Source: an uncultured Peptococcaceae bacterium | GTDB taxonomy: Bacteria > Bacillota > Peptococcia > Peptococcales > Peptococcaceae | Assembly (NCBI GenBank): GCA_900553245.1 | Contig: USCP01000026.1 | Location: 1 to 14,055 of the forward strand | Direction of reading: 5' to 3' | DNA: 14,055 nucleotides | The notes under the pieces: model-generated | Seen by the model: the letters and a program-made list of their open reading frames with translations, nothing else | What the model was told of the DNA's origin: nothing | Databases searched by the model: none | In this document: one piece after another, positions 1 through 6,226 of the stretch | How positions within the stretch are numbered: position 1 is the stretch's first letter | How the letters are laid out: each line of letters opens with the position of its first letter | Translations under genes and position numbers: made by a program

Positions 1-53
1 GTATCTATCGTTACCGAAGGTATGAATTCCAACCGAAATCCGTGATGAACCAT

Positions 54-85
54 AAAAAACGTCTACACACAAGGGGTGTAGACGT
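54..85 (-). terminator. Intrinsic terminator of trmB
   Basis: Arms at 59-68 and 76-85 form a perfect 10-bp stem (ACGTCTACAC / GTGTAGACGT) with a 7-nt loop. Read on the minus strand, the stem is followed directly by six T (A54-A59 on the plus strand). It lies 9 bases past the trmB stop codon, the expected place for its rho-independent terminator. The plus-strand reading lacks a clean T run directly after the stem. Confidence 0.85.
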
Positions 86-94
86 ATGTATGGC

Positions 95-751
95 TTAGTT
101 TTCTTTGTGCGGTGGGTAAGCGTGAAGACTGCAAATCGGCACCCCGCGCTTGTGGAAGCGACGTTCGTACTCCGTCGCAATGTTATCCTCCGGAAGGTCT
201 GCATAGAGGTCGTAGGTGACATTTTCTAAGCGCCAACCGGCTTCCTTGAATTCTTCTACCGAGAAATCGAAAAATTCGCGGCCATCGGTTTTGAAATGGA
301 CGGTGCCGTTGTCGGCAAGGATATAATCGTAAATCGCCAAGAAATCGTGGTGGGTTAAGCGACGTTTAGCATGGCGCTTCTTTGGCCAAGGGTCGGAAAA
401 GTGCAAATAGATGTCACTGACCTCGCCCGGTTCAAACACTTCGTCCAAATGCTCGGCGTCGAGCCAGAGAAAACGCACTTGCTCAGGGGCATCGATTTTT
501 TCTGCGTGCTCATCAATGGCGTCCATGATGATTTCCGGCACCACATCAATGCCGAGATAGTTGTTTTCGGGATGACGCTTTGCAGCGGTATAGAGCCAAC
601 GGCCACGGCCGGAACCAATTTCAATTACTAAAGGCTGTGGGCTTGGAAATTGGTCTTGCCAATGACCACGTTGGGCATGGGGATCGTTGATGGTATATGG
701 AGAAGCAAGCAAACGCTCTTGTGTGCCTGCAACGCGACGAACGCGTGCCAT
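95..751 (-). CDS. trmB: tRNA (guanine-N7-)-methyltransferase TrmB
   Basis: Cytoplasmic SAM-dependent enzyme that makes m7G46 in the variable loop of tRNAs. The 218-residue length fits monomeric bacterial TrmB. The SAM-binding motif I is EIGSGRGRW (residues 44-52). The family signature FSDPWPKKRH (118-127) carries the catalytic and binding Asp and Lys residues, followed by HFKTDG and the C-terminal TEYERRF motif that helps hold tRNA. The ATG start at 749-751 has a GGAGGCG ribosome binding site just upstream. The gene stands alone and is divergent from the small gene at 893. It ends at its own terminator hairpin. Nothing looks broken. Family assignment is firm; the exact tRNA position is family knowledge. 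Confidence 0.97.
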   Translation of the reverse strand: MARVRRVAGTQERLLASPYTINDPHAQRGHWQDQFPSPQPLVIEIGSGRGRWLYTAAKRHPENNYLGIDVVPEIIMDAIDEHAEKIDAPEQVRFLWLDAEHLDEVFEPGEVSDIYLHFSDPWPKKRHAKRRLTHHDFLAIYDYILADNGTVHFKTDGREFFDFSVEEFKEAGWRLENVTYDLYADLPEDNIATEYERRFHKRGVPICSLHAYPPHKEN

Positions 752-810
752 AAAATCGCCTCCTAGTCTTTATTTTCATCGACAGATGCATTAAAATAGT
801 ACAAGATTAT

Positions 811-824
811 GTCGCAGGTGCGAC
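811..824. repeat. 14-bp palindrome between divergent genes
   Basis: GTCGCA-GG-TGCGAC is a perfect 6-bp inverted repeat with a 2-base centre, in the 141-bp gap between divergent trmB and the gene at 893. The loop is too short for a good RNA hairpin, so a protein operator is the more natural reading. No regulator is known to me for this sequence, and it may be chance. Confidence 0.35.
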
Positions 825-892
825 TGTATCATCATATCATAATAAATCAATATTTGCGAGTTGGCACGCAATTTTTTAGGAGGTCAAAAAGC

Positions 893-1117
893 ATGAAGGG
901 ACATTTGGAGTTGTTTGAGAATCGTCTCAAGCAAGTGGGTGCAAAGCTCCCAGGGATGGAAGAAAAGGACATCGATGCGATGTTCGCCGCTTTCGAAGAA
1001 GCCTTGGGCAGTGATGAGGTGCCATTTTATGATGTGCACAGCGGCCCTACTTTAGCGGATTATTATAATTCTCAATTTATACGTTTCGTCAAAAAAATGT
1101 CAAAAAATAAAATTTAG
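893..1117 (+). CDS. Small protein of unknown function (74 aa)
   Basis: I do not recognise this family. The frame is open from 809, but the start at ATG 893 is chosen because a perfect AGGAGG (878-883) sits 9 bases before it, and the upstream extension lacks a ribosome binding site. The product is 74 residues with no signal peptide or membrane segment. The N-terminal half is charged and helix-prone (HLELFENRLKQV, then MEEKDIDAMFAAFEEAL), the middle is FYDVHSGPTLADYY, and the tail is basic (KKMSKNKI). It is probably a soluble cytoplasmic protein. It ends in TAG. The thioredoxin-fold gene follows 82 bases later on the same strand, so the two may be co-transcribed. The strong ribosome binding site argues that it is a real gene; its function is unknown. 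Confidence 0.75.
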   Translation: MKGHLELFENRLKQVGAKLPGMEEKDIDAMFAAFEEALGSDEVPFYDVHSGPTLADYYNSQFIRFVKKMSKNKI

Positions 1118-1199
1118 TCATAGAGCGACTAGTATATAGAACATATAAGTTTTATAATTTCAATAAAGTTGATTGATGGCTATCAAAGGAGTGTTTTCA

Positions 1200-1517
1200 A
1201 TGGAAAAGTTAAATGACCAAACATTTGAAGAAATTGTTTATGATGATGGCGAACCTTGCCTCGTAATTTTCTCCCGCAAATCCTGTCATGTTTGCCAAGC
1301 AGTTCATCCAAAGCTCGAAGAACTCGCTGAAGAATATGAAGGCAAGTTTGGTTTCTATCATGTAGACGTTGAAGAAGAAAAGAACCTCTTCAACCGTTTC
1401 TCCCTCAAAGGGGTACCACAAGTATTGTTCTTCAACGACGGCGAATACGTTGGTAAGCTCGCTGGCGAAAAAGAAATTGAAGACTACGAAGAAAAAATCA
1501 AAGAAATCATTGGCTAA
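1200..1517 (+). CDS. Thioredoxin-fold protein with CHVC active site
   Basis: Small cytoplasmic thiol-disulfide protein of 105 residues, the usual thioredoxin length. The redox motif is C29-H-V-C32 after the beta strand CLVIFSRKS. The cis-proline loop GVPQV has Pro73, and the last strand is VLFFNDGEYVGKLAG. The active site differs from the CGPC of housekeeping thioredoxin; the His at the second position recalls more oxidising members such as DsbA (CPHC), but the potential cannot be read from the sequence. I choose ATG 1200 because AAAGGAG (1185-1191) lies 8 bases upstream; an in-frame ATG at 1173 would add nine residues without a ribosome binding site. TATAAT at 1153-1158 is a possible -10 box without a clear -35. 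A terminator follows. Its electron donor and target are unknown. Confidence 0.9.
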   Translation: MEKLNDQTFEEIVYDDGEPCLVIFSRKSCHVCQAVHPKLEELAEEYEGKFGFYHVDVEEEKNLFNRFSLKGVPQVLFFNDGEYVGKLAGEKEIEDYEEKIKEIIG

Positions 1518-1530
1518 TGATTGTCTTTAC

Positions 1531-1560
1531 AGACCGTTGCGTTGGCAACGGTCTTTTTTT
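1531..1560 (+). terminator. Intrinsic terminator after thioredoxin-like gene
   Basis: AGACCGTTGC (1531-1540) pairs perfectly with GCAACGGTCT (1545-1554) around a GTTG loop, followed by a run of T to 1560. It begins 13 bases after the stop codon and insulates the biotin operon promoter downstream. Confidence 0.95.
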
Positions 1561-1566
1561 ATGCTC

Positions 1567-1599
1567 ATTGTAAACCTTAATATAAAAATGGTTTACAAT
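1567..1599 (+). promoter_or_regulatory. BirA-type biotin operator
   Basis: The perfect inverted repeat ATTGTAAACC-N13-GGTTTACAAT matches the half-sites of the known BirA operator (TTGTAAACC / GGTTTACAA). It lies just upstream of bioY-bioB-bioD-bioA. Biotinyl-AMP-bound BirA dimers would cover it when biotin is plentiful. The right half-site contains the TTTACA -35 box of the promoter, so binding should block RNA polymerase. The half-sites are exact. I count a 13-base spacer, which I believe is shorter than the commonly described spacing. No birA gene is in the window. Confidence 0.9.
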
Positions 1600-1620
1600 T
1601 GTACGCTCTTTTCTTATAAT
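1592..1620 (+). promoter_or_regulatory. Sigma-A-type promoter of the biotin operon
   Basis: The -35 box TTTACA (1592-1597) and the consensus -10 box TATAAT (1615-1620) are separated by 17 bases. The expected transcription start is near 1627, giving a leader of about 30 bases to the bioY start. The -35 box lies inside the right BirA half-site, which gives a direct repression mechanism. Confidence 0.85.
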
Positions 1621-1656
1621 GAAGGCACTGTATGAGAAATGATTGGAGTGAAGACA

Positions 1657-2223
1657 ATGACTGCTGTGAAGAAAAAATTGGATGTACAGCAATTGGTGTT
1701 ATGTGCCACGTTTACTGCGCTGATTGCCATAGGGGCTTTTATTCGTATTCCGGTGCCGCTGATTCCCTTTACCCTGCAGCTCTTTTTTGTGACGATGGCA
1801 GGCTTTTTGTTGGGGCCAAAGACAGGGACGGTGAGTGCCGGCCTGTATTTGGGCTTGGGATTAGTGGGGCTGCCTATTTTTACCGAGGGCGGCGGTCCCA
1901 CCTATGTTTTAAAGCCGACCTTTGGCTATATCATCGGTTTCGTGCTGGCGGCGTACGTTGTTGGCAAGATTGCCACTGCTGAAAGAAATCCATCTCTCAA
2001 GCGGTTGCTTTTTGCTGCCTTGGCAGGCTTGGTGGTGTGTTATACCTGTGGGATTTTGTATTGTTACGCAATCACCAATTGGGTCCTTGGCGTTCAAAAC
2101 GGATTTTGGCATGTTTTTTGGGTCGGCGGTGTCTTGGTGGCACCGGGGGACATCGTTTTGGGAATTTTGGCGGCAACAATTGCCAAGCGCCTCATTCCTC
2201 ACTTACAATATTTGTATCGTTAG
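1657..2223 (+). CDS. bioY: Biotin transporter BioY (S component)
   Basis: Integral membrane substrate-binding (S) component of the biotin ECF transporter. It works with EcfA/A'/T, which are not encoded here, and some BioY proteins are reported to act alone. The 188-residue product has about six hydrophobic segments and the family-typical stretch GLPIFTEGGGPTYVLKPTFGYIIGF, quoted in two parts: GLPIFTEGGG and PTYVLKPTFGYIIGF. It also has the C-terminal APGDIVLGILAA motif. The frame opens at ATG 1639, but ATG 1657 is favoured because TTGGAG (1643-1648) lies 8 bases before it. It is the first gene of the BirA-controlled operon, and its TAG stop overlaps the ribosome binding site of bioB. Co-regulation of uptake with synthesis is normal for this family. 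Confidence 0.95.
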   Translation: MTAVKKKLDVQQLVLCATFTALIAIGAFIRIPVPLIPFTLQLFFVTMAGFLLGPKTGTVSAGLYLGLGLVGLPIFTEGGGPTYVLKPTFGYIIGFVLAAYVVGKIATAERNPSLKRLLFAALAGLVVCYTCGILYCYAITNWVLGVQNGFWHVFWVGGVLVAPGDIVLGILAATIAKRLIPHLQYLYR

Positions 2224-2235
2224 GAGGGCGAATCA

Positions 2236-3210
2236 ATGGCCTTTTCACTTGAAACCTTAAAAATGCAGGCATGCAGCGGAGAAGGGGTATGCCGTGAGGC
2301 GGCCCTTTGGCTTTATCGTAACGTGCCTTTGGACGCTTTGGCGGCAGCGGCGAATGAGATTCGTATTCGCTGCTGTGGCGATGGGGCAGATCTGTGCACC
2401 ATTATCAATGTCAAAAGTGGATGTTGCAGCGAAAACTGTGCCTTTTGTGCCCAAAGTGCCCATCATCAAACAGCAGTAACAACTTATCCGCTCCTTGATG
2501 AGCAAACGGTGTTAAAGGAGGCGCATTATAACAGCGCGCGTGGGGTAGGGCGCTTTGCCTTGGTGACGGCAGGCCGTCAGCTAGAGGATGCAGAGGTGGC
2601 ACAGCTTTGCAAGATTGTGGAACGTTTGCGCGCGGAAACGCCCCTTTCGATTTGTGTGTCTGCGGGTCTATTGAATCGCGCCCAATTCCAAGCCTTGAAG
2701 CGCGCCGGCGTGACGCGGATTCACAACAATCTGGAAACAAGCGAACGCCATTTTCCCACACTTTGCACGACCCATACCTTTGCGGATAAAATCCGTGCCA
2801 TTCGCGATGCACAGGCGGTCGGATTGACCGTTTGCAGCGGTGGCATTTTCGGGACCGGCGAAACGGATGAGGACCGCATCGATATGGCCCTTTCCTTGCG
2901 TGAATTGGGCATCACGAGCGTGCCACTTAACATGCTCAACCCGATTGCGGGTACGCCATTGGCGTCCCAACCGTTGCTTTCCGGTGACACGCTGGCGCGT
3001 ATTGTGGCGGTGTATCGCTTTATTTTGCCAAAGGCGCAATTGCGTTTGGCAGGTGGGCGCCGACGACTGGACGATTTCGGTAATCGCACTTTTTTGGGAG
3101 GGGCCAATGCAATGATCACCGGAGACATGTTGACCACCACGGGTACCACTATTGAATCAGACTTGAGGATGCTAAAGAATTTCGGTTTTGAGGTGAATCA
3201 CTATGAGTAA
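2236..3210 (+). CDS. bioB: Biotin synthase BioB
   Basis: Radical-SAM enzyme that inserts sulfur into dethiobiotin to give biotin, the last step of the pathway. It is 324 residues, close to the usual size. The [4Fe-4S]-binding motif is C64-S-E-N-C68-A-F-C71, within SGCCSENCAFCAQS. HNNLETS corresponds to the substrate/SAM-contact YNHNLDTS of E. coli, with Glu in place of Asp. GGIFGTGET and the C-terminal RLAGGR, which supplies the Arg ligand of the [2Fe-2S] cluster, are present. The ending FLGGANAMITGDMLTT is classical. A TAGGAGGG ribosome binding site overlaps the bioY stop. The last 8 bases overlap bioD (ATGAGTAA), so the two are translationally coupled. A [2Fe-2S] cluster that is consumed as the sulfur source is family knowledge. 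Confidence 0.97.
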   Translation: MAFSLETLKMQACSGEGVCREAALWLYRNVPLDALAAAANEIRIRCCGDGADLCTIINVKSGCCSENCAFCAQSAHHQTAVTTYPLLDEQTVLKEAHYNSARGVGRFALVTAGRQLEDAEVAQLCKIVERLRAETPLSICVSAGLLNRAQFQALKRAGVTRIHNNLETSERHFPTLCTTHTFADKIRAIRDAQAVGLTVCSGGIFGTGETDEDRIDMALSLRELGITSVPLNMLNPIAGTPLASQPLLSGDTLARIVAVYRFILPKAQLRLAGGRRRLDDFGNRTFLGGANAMITGDMLTTTGTTIESDLRMLKNFGFEVNHYE

Positions 3211-3871
3211 AGCAATTTTTATGACAGGAACCGGCACTGACATCGGTAAAACCTATGTGACCGGTGAATTGGTCCGTGCCATTCAAGGAGAAGGCTATGA
3301 TGTTGCCTATTACAAGCCGGTCTTGAGCGGCAGTGACAATGTTTTTGAAAGTGATGCAGGTTATGTGCGTAAGCGTTGTGAATTGGAGCAGCCACCGCTT
3401 TCGATGGTGACGGCAATGTATCATGACGCGGTTAGCCCTCACTTGGCAGCAGCACGGATGCAACAAGGCGTGGACCTGGACATTGTCAAGGCAGACTTTG
3501 GTGCTGTCAACATGCTCCACGATGTGACAGTGGTGGAAGGCTGCGGTGGCATCGTTTGTCCACTGACCATTTATGCCGATGGACGCAAAATCATGCAAGA
3601 GGATGTGATTCGTACCCTCGGTCTTGACTGCCTGATTGTGGCGGATGCGGGACTGGGCACCATCAATGCCACGGTGTTGACGATTGAATACATGCGTGGG
3701 CGCGGCCTTGGCATTGCCGGAGTGATATTAAACCGTTTTGATGGAACCAACGAGATGCATCAAGACAACCTTGCCATGATTGAAAAACTCGGTGGCGTCG
3801 ATGTCGTGGCAACGGTGGCGCAAGATGGGATGCTTAACGTGCGTAAGCCGTTTTTTGTCTTGGAGGCATAG
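3203..3871 (+). CDS. bioD: Dethiobiotin synthetase BioD
   Basis: ATP-dependent carboxylase that closes the ureido ring of 7,8-diaminopelargonate (DAPA) to form dethiobiotin. The 222-residue length fits the family. The P-loop is GTGTDIGKT (residues 9-17). The substrate-contact segment is YYKPVLSG, and the second conserved motif is E112-G-C-G-G, where most homologues have EGAGG. NRF near residue 178 fits the usual adenine-side motif. The start overlaps the bioB stop by 8 bases and the TAG stop is followed by the bioA start one base later. This implies coupled translation and a matched supply of the three enzymes. The Ala-to-Cys change in the EGAGG motif is conservative in size and not evidence of inactivity. 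Confidence 0.96.
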   Translation: MSKAIFMTGTGTDIGKTYVTGELVRAIQGEGYDVAYYKPVLSGSDNVFESDAGYVRKRCELEQPPLSMVTAMYHDAVSPHLAAARMQQGVDLDIVKADFGAVNMLHDVTVVEGCGGIVCPLTIYADGRKIMQEDVIRTLGLDCLIVADAGLGTINATVLTIEYMRGRGLGIAGVILNRFDGTNEMHQDNLAMIEKLGGVDVVATVAQDGMLNVRKPFFVLEA

Positions 3872-3872
3872 G

Positions 3873-5225
3873 ATGAGAGACTGGCAACAGCGCGATATGG
3901 CGCATATCTGGCACCCTTGCTCCCAGATGAAGGACTACGAAACCTTGCCGCCGATTGTGATTGACCATGGCAAAGGCATTTGGCTCACCGACAAAAACGG
4001 TAAGGACTATATGGATGTGGTGAGCTCTTGGTGGTGCAACCTTTTGGGGCATTGTCATCCGGCAATCAGCGGTGCCATGAAGGAACAGCTCGACCGCCTA
4101 GAGCATGTGATTTTTGCCAATTTCACCCATGAAGGGGCGATTCGCTTGGCGGAGGAACTCACAGAGATTTTGCCCGAAGGGCTTGTCCGTTTCAACTTTT
4201 CGGACAACGGTTCAGCCAGTGTAGAATGTGCCCTAAAGATGGCTTTTCAATATCAGCAGCAGGTAGGGCATAGGGAACGCGTCCGTTTTATGTGCTTGAC
4301 GGAGGGCTATCACGGCGAAACCATCGGTGCCCTTTCGGTGGGGGCCTTGGACCTCTATGCGAAAATCTACGAGCCGATGTTGATGGACACCCTGCATATT
4401 CCGGCGCCGGACTGCTACCGTTGTCCGTACGGTGCACAGCGTGATGGCTGCGATTGTGCCTGCCTTGAGCATGCACGAGCGATGTTTGAACAATACGGTG
4501 CCGAAACAGCGGCCCTCATTGTCGAACCGCTCCTTCAAGGCAGTGCCGGGATGCGTATCTATCCGGCGGCTTATCTCAAGGGCCTGCGTGATCTTTGCGA
4601 TGAATTCGGTGTGCTCCTTATTGCCGATGAAATTGCCACCGGCTTTGGGCGCACCGGTAAAATGTTTGCCTGCGACCATGCCGGCATTAGTCCGGATATC
4701 ATGTGCCTTTCTAAAGGGCTTACCGGTGGGTATTTACCGATGGCACTTACGGTGACCACGGAGGCGATTTATCAAGCCTTTTACAGCGACTACAACGAGG
4801 GCAAGGCCTTTATGCACAGTCATACCTATAGCGGCAATCCCTTGGGCTGCAGTGCGGCATTAGCTGTGCAACAGGTAATGCGTGAGGAGCACATTTTGGA
4901 ACACGCTCAAGCACGCGCACCGTATTTACACAATAAGCTCTTAGATGCCTTTGCGGATCATCCTCATGTGGGTGAAATTCGTCAGCTCGGTCTCATCAAT
5001 GCAGTGGAAATTGTCAAGGACCGCAAAACAAAAACAGCCTACGACAGCGCATTGCGAACGGGCTATGCAGTGTATAAGGAAGCCCTCAAGGAAGGCTTGC
5101 TCCTGCGTCCCTTAGGCGATGTGCTCTACTTTAATCCGCCGCTTATTATTAACGAGGCGGAAATCGACGAAGCCGTGGCACGTATGACGCGCGCCTTCCA
5201 TAAAATCATCTTCAATCATCAATAA
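3873..5225 (+). CDS. bioA: Adenosylmethionine-8-amino-7-oxononanoate aminotransferase BioA
   Basis: PLP enzyme (fold type I, class III) that converts KAPA to DAPA. I choose ATG 3873, one base after the bioD stop, with GGAGG (3862-3866) upstream; this gives 450 residues. Recognisable motifs are IWHPCSQM at the N-terminus, the paired Trp in VVSSWWCNLLGH, GYHGET, the PLP Asp in ADEIATGFGRTGKMFA, and the Schiff-base Lys281 in SKGLTGG. E. coli BioA has Tyr17 where this protein has Cys16 (HPC versus HPY). That residue packs against SAM, so the amino donor (SAM or lysine, as in Bacillus BioK) is uncertain. A Cys cluster, C181-x2-C184-x8-C193-x-C195-x-C197, may bind metal or form disulfides. It is the last gene of the operon, and a terminator follows. 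Confidence 0.95.
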   Translation: MRDWQQRDMAHIWHPCSQMKDYETLPPIVIDHGKGIWLTDKNGKDYMDVVSSWWCNLLGHCHPAISGAMKEQLDRLEHVIFANFTHEGAIRLAEELTEILPEGLVRFNFSDNGSASVECALKMAFQYQQQVGHRERVRFMCLTEGYHGETIGALSVGALDLYAKIYEPMLMDTLHIPAPDCYRCPYGAQRDGCDCACLEHARAMFEQYGAETAALIVEPLLQGSAGMRIYPAAYLKGLRDLCDEFGVLLIADEIATGFGRTGKMFACDHAGISPDIMCLSKGLTGGYLPMALTVTTEAIYQAFYSDYNEGKAFMHSHTYSGNPLGCSAALAVQQVMREEHILEHAQARAPYLHNKLLDAFADHPHVGEIRQLGLINAVEIVKDRKTKTAYDSALRTGYAVYKEALKEGLLLRPLGDVLYFNPPLIINEAEIDEAVARMTRAFHKIIFNHQ

Positions 5226-5235
5226 ATAATATGTG

Positions 5236-5268
5236 ACGCATGGTGCCATTTGGCCTATGCGTTTTTTT
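5236..5268 (+). terminator. Intrinsic terminator of the biotin operon
   Basis: ACGCATGG (from 5236) pairs with CC-t-ATGCGT (ending at 5262) with one bulge, and an inner GCCA/TGGC pairing extends the stem. Seven T follow to 5268. It begins 10 bases after the bioA stop. Confidence 0.85.
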
Positions 5269-5335
5269 CATATACAGAGCCTGTTGGCGCACTTTTCGGC
5301 TTTACGGGTGAGGCGGGAGAATGGGACTAAAAGAG

Positions 5336-5365
5336 TTGTATATAAACCTTGAAATATGATAAGAT
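5336..5365 (+). promoter_or_regulatory. Possible promoter of xthA-cysE-cysS
   Basis: TTGTAT (5336-5341) and TAAGAT (5360-5365) are separated by 18 bases, and the overlapping TATGAT (5355-5360) is an alternative -10 box. A promoter is expected between the biotin terminator and the nuclease gene, but each box matches consensus only partly. Confidence 0.3.
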
Positions 5366-5380
5366 GAAACATGCGAGAGT

Positions 5381-5396
5381 GTGCGCTTTGGCGCAC
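5381..5396 (+). repeat. Perfect hairpin in the xthA 5' leader
   Basis: GTGCGC-TTTG-GCGCAC forms a perfect 6-bp GC-rich stem with a tetraloop, about 30 bases before the ribosome binding site of the nuclease gene. It is followed by A-rich sequence, not T, so it is not a terminator. It could stabilise the mRNA or be an operator; no family is recognised. Confidence 0.5.
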
Positions 5397-5441
5397 GCCA
5401 AAACTAAAAAAATAAACTTGCCAAGAGGAGGAAAGCCAACT

Positions 5442-6197
5442 ATGAAATGCATCTCATGGAATGTCAACGGCTTGCGCGCTGTTGTCGGAAAAGGCTTTGT
5501 CGATATATTTAACGCTCTTGACGCTGACATATTCGCCTTACAGGAAACCAAGCTCCAACCCCATCAGATTGACTTGGAACTTCCCGGCTATCAACAATTT
5601 TTCTGTAGTGCAGAGAAAAAAGGGTACTCCGGTACCGCCATCTTTACCCGCAAGGCACCCCTTGATGTTCGCTACGGTTTGGGGATTCCGGAGATGGATA
5701 CCGAAGGCCGTGTGATTACCATGGATATGGGGGACTACTATTTTGTGACCACCTATACGCCAAACTCTCAAACTGAGCTCAAGCGTTTGGACTACCGCAT
5801 GCAATGGGACGATGCGTGGCGCAACTACCTCTGTGCGCTCAAAGCGGAAAAACCGGTCATTGCCTGTGGGGACCTCAATGTGGCCCATACGGAAATTGAC
5901 CTCAAGAATCCAAAAACCAACCGCCGCAATGCCGGCTTCACCGATGAAGAACGCGGTAAGTTCACTGAGCTTTTGAGTGCGGGCTTTATTGATACTTGGC
6001 GCCATCAACACCCAGAGGTCGAGCAGGTCTATTCTTGGTGGAGCTATCGTTTCAAGGCACGCGAAAAGAACGCCGGATGGCGCATTGACTATTTTGTGGT
6101 CAGTGAGGACTTAGAAGATCAAATCGTTTCTACCGATATTCACACCGACATTTTCGGCTCGGACCACTGTCCGGTTGAGCTTGTTGTGAATGTGTAA
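5442..6197 (+). CDS. xthA: Exodeoxyribonuclease III / AP endonuclease
   Basis: Mg-dependent DNA-repair enzyme of the Xth/ExoA branch of the exonuclease-endonuclease-phosphatase superfamily. It cuts 5' to abasic sites and trims 3' ends in base-excision repair. The frame is open from 5349, but ATG 5442 is chosen because GAGGAGG (5425-5431) precedes it and the protein then starts with the family-typical MKCISWNVNGLRA. It is 251 residues, the usual size. Visible active-site residues are N7, E35 in LQETKL, D144 and N146 in GDLNVAH, and D241-H242 in GSDHCP. WRIDYF is also conserved. The gene is followed after 29 bases by cysE, so it probably heads a three-gene transcript; the functional link to cysteine genes is unclear. 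It may be named exoA or xth. Confidence 0.96.
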   Translation: MKCISWNVNGLRAVVGKGFVDIFNALDADIFALQETKLQPHQIDLELPGYQQFFCSAEKKGYSGTAIFTRKAPLDVRYGLGIPEMDTEGRVITMDMGDYYFVTTYTPNSQTELKRLDYRMQWDDAWRNYLCALKAEKPVIACGDLNVAHTEIDLKNPKTNRRNAGFTDEERGKFTELLSAGFIDTWRHQHPEVEQVYSWWSYRFKAREKNAGWRIDYFVVSEDLEDQIVSTDIHTDIFGSDHCPVELVVNV

Positions 6198-6226
6198 GTA
6201 GAATTTGATATAGAGGGAGAGCAACC

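Noticed and set aside
1..53. Possible gene ends at the left edge: a plus-strand frame closing with TGA at 43-45, and a minus-strand frame from ATG at 51-53 running off the edge.
   Set aside because: Fourteen to seventeen codons are too few to judge, no family is recognisable, and the minus-strand ATG has only T-rich terminator sequence before it instead of a ribosome binding site.
1521..1656. A riboswitch upstream of bioY.
   Set aside because: The gap is fully explained by a terminator, the BirA operator and the promoter; the remaining leader of about 30 bases is too short for a known riboswitch.
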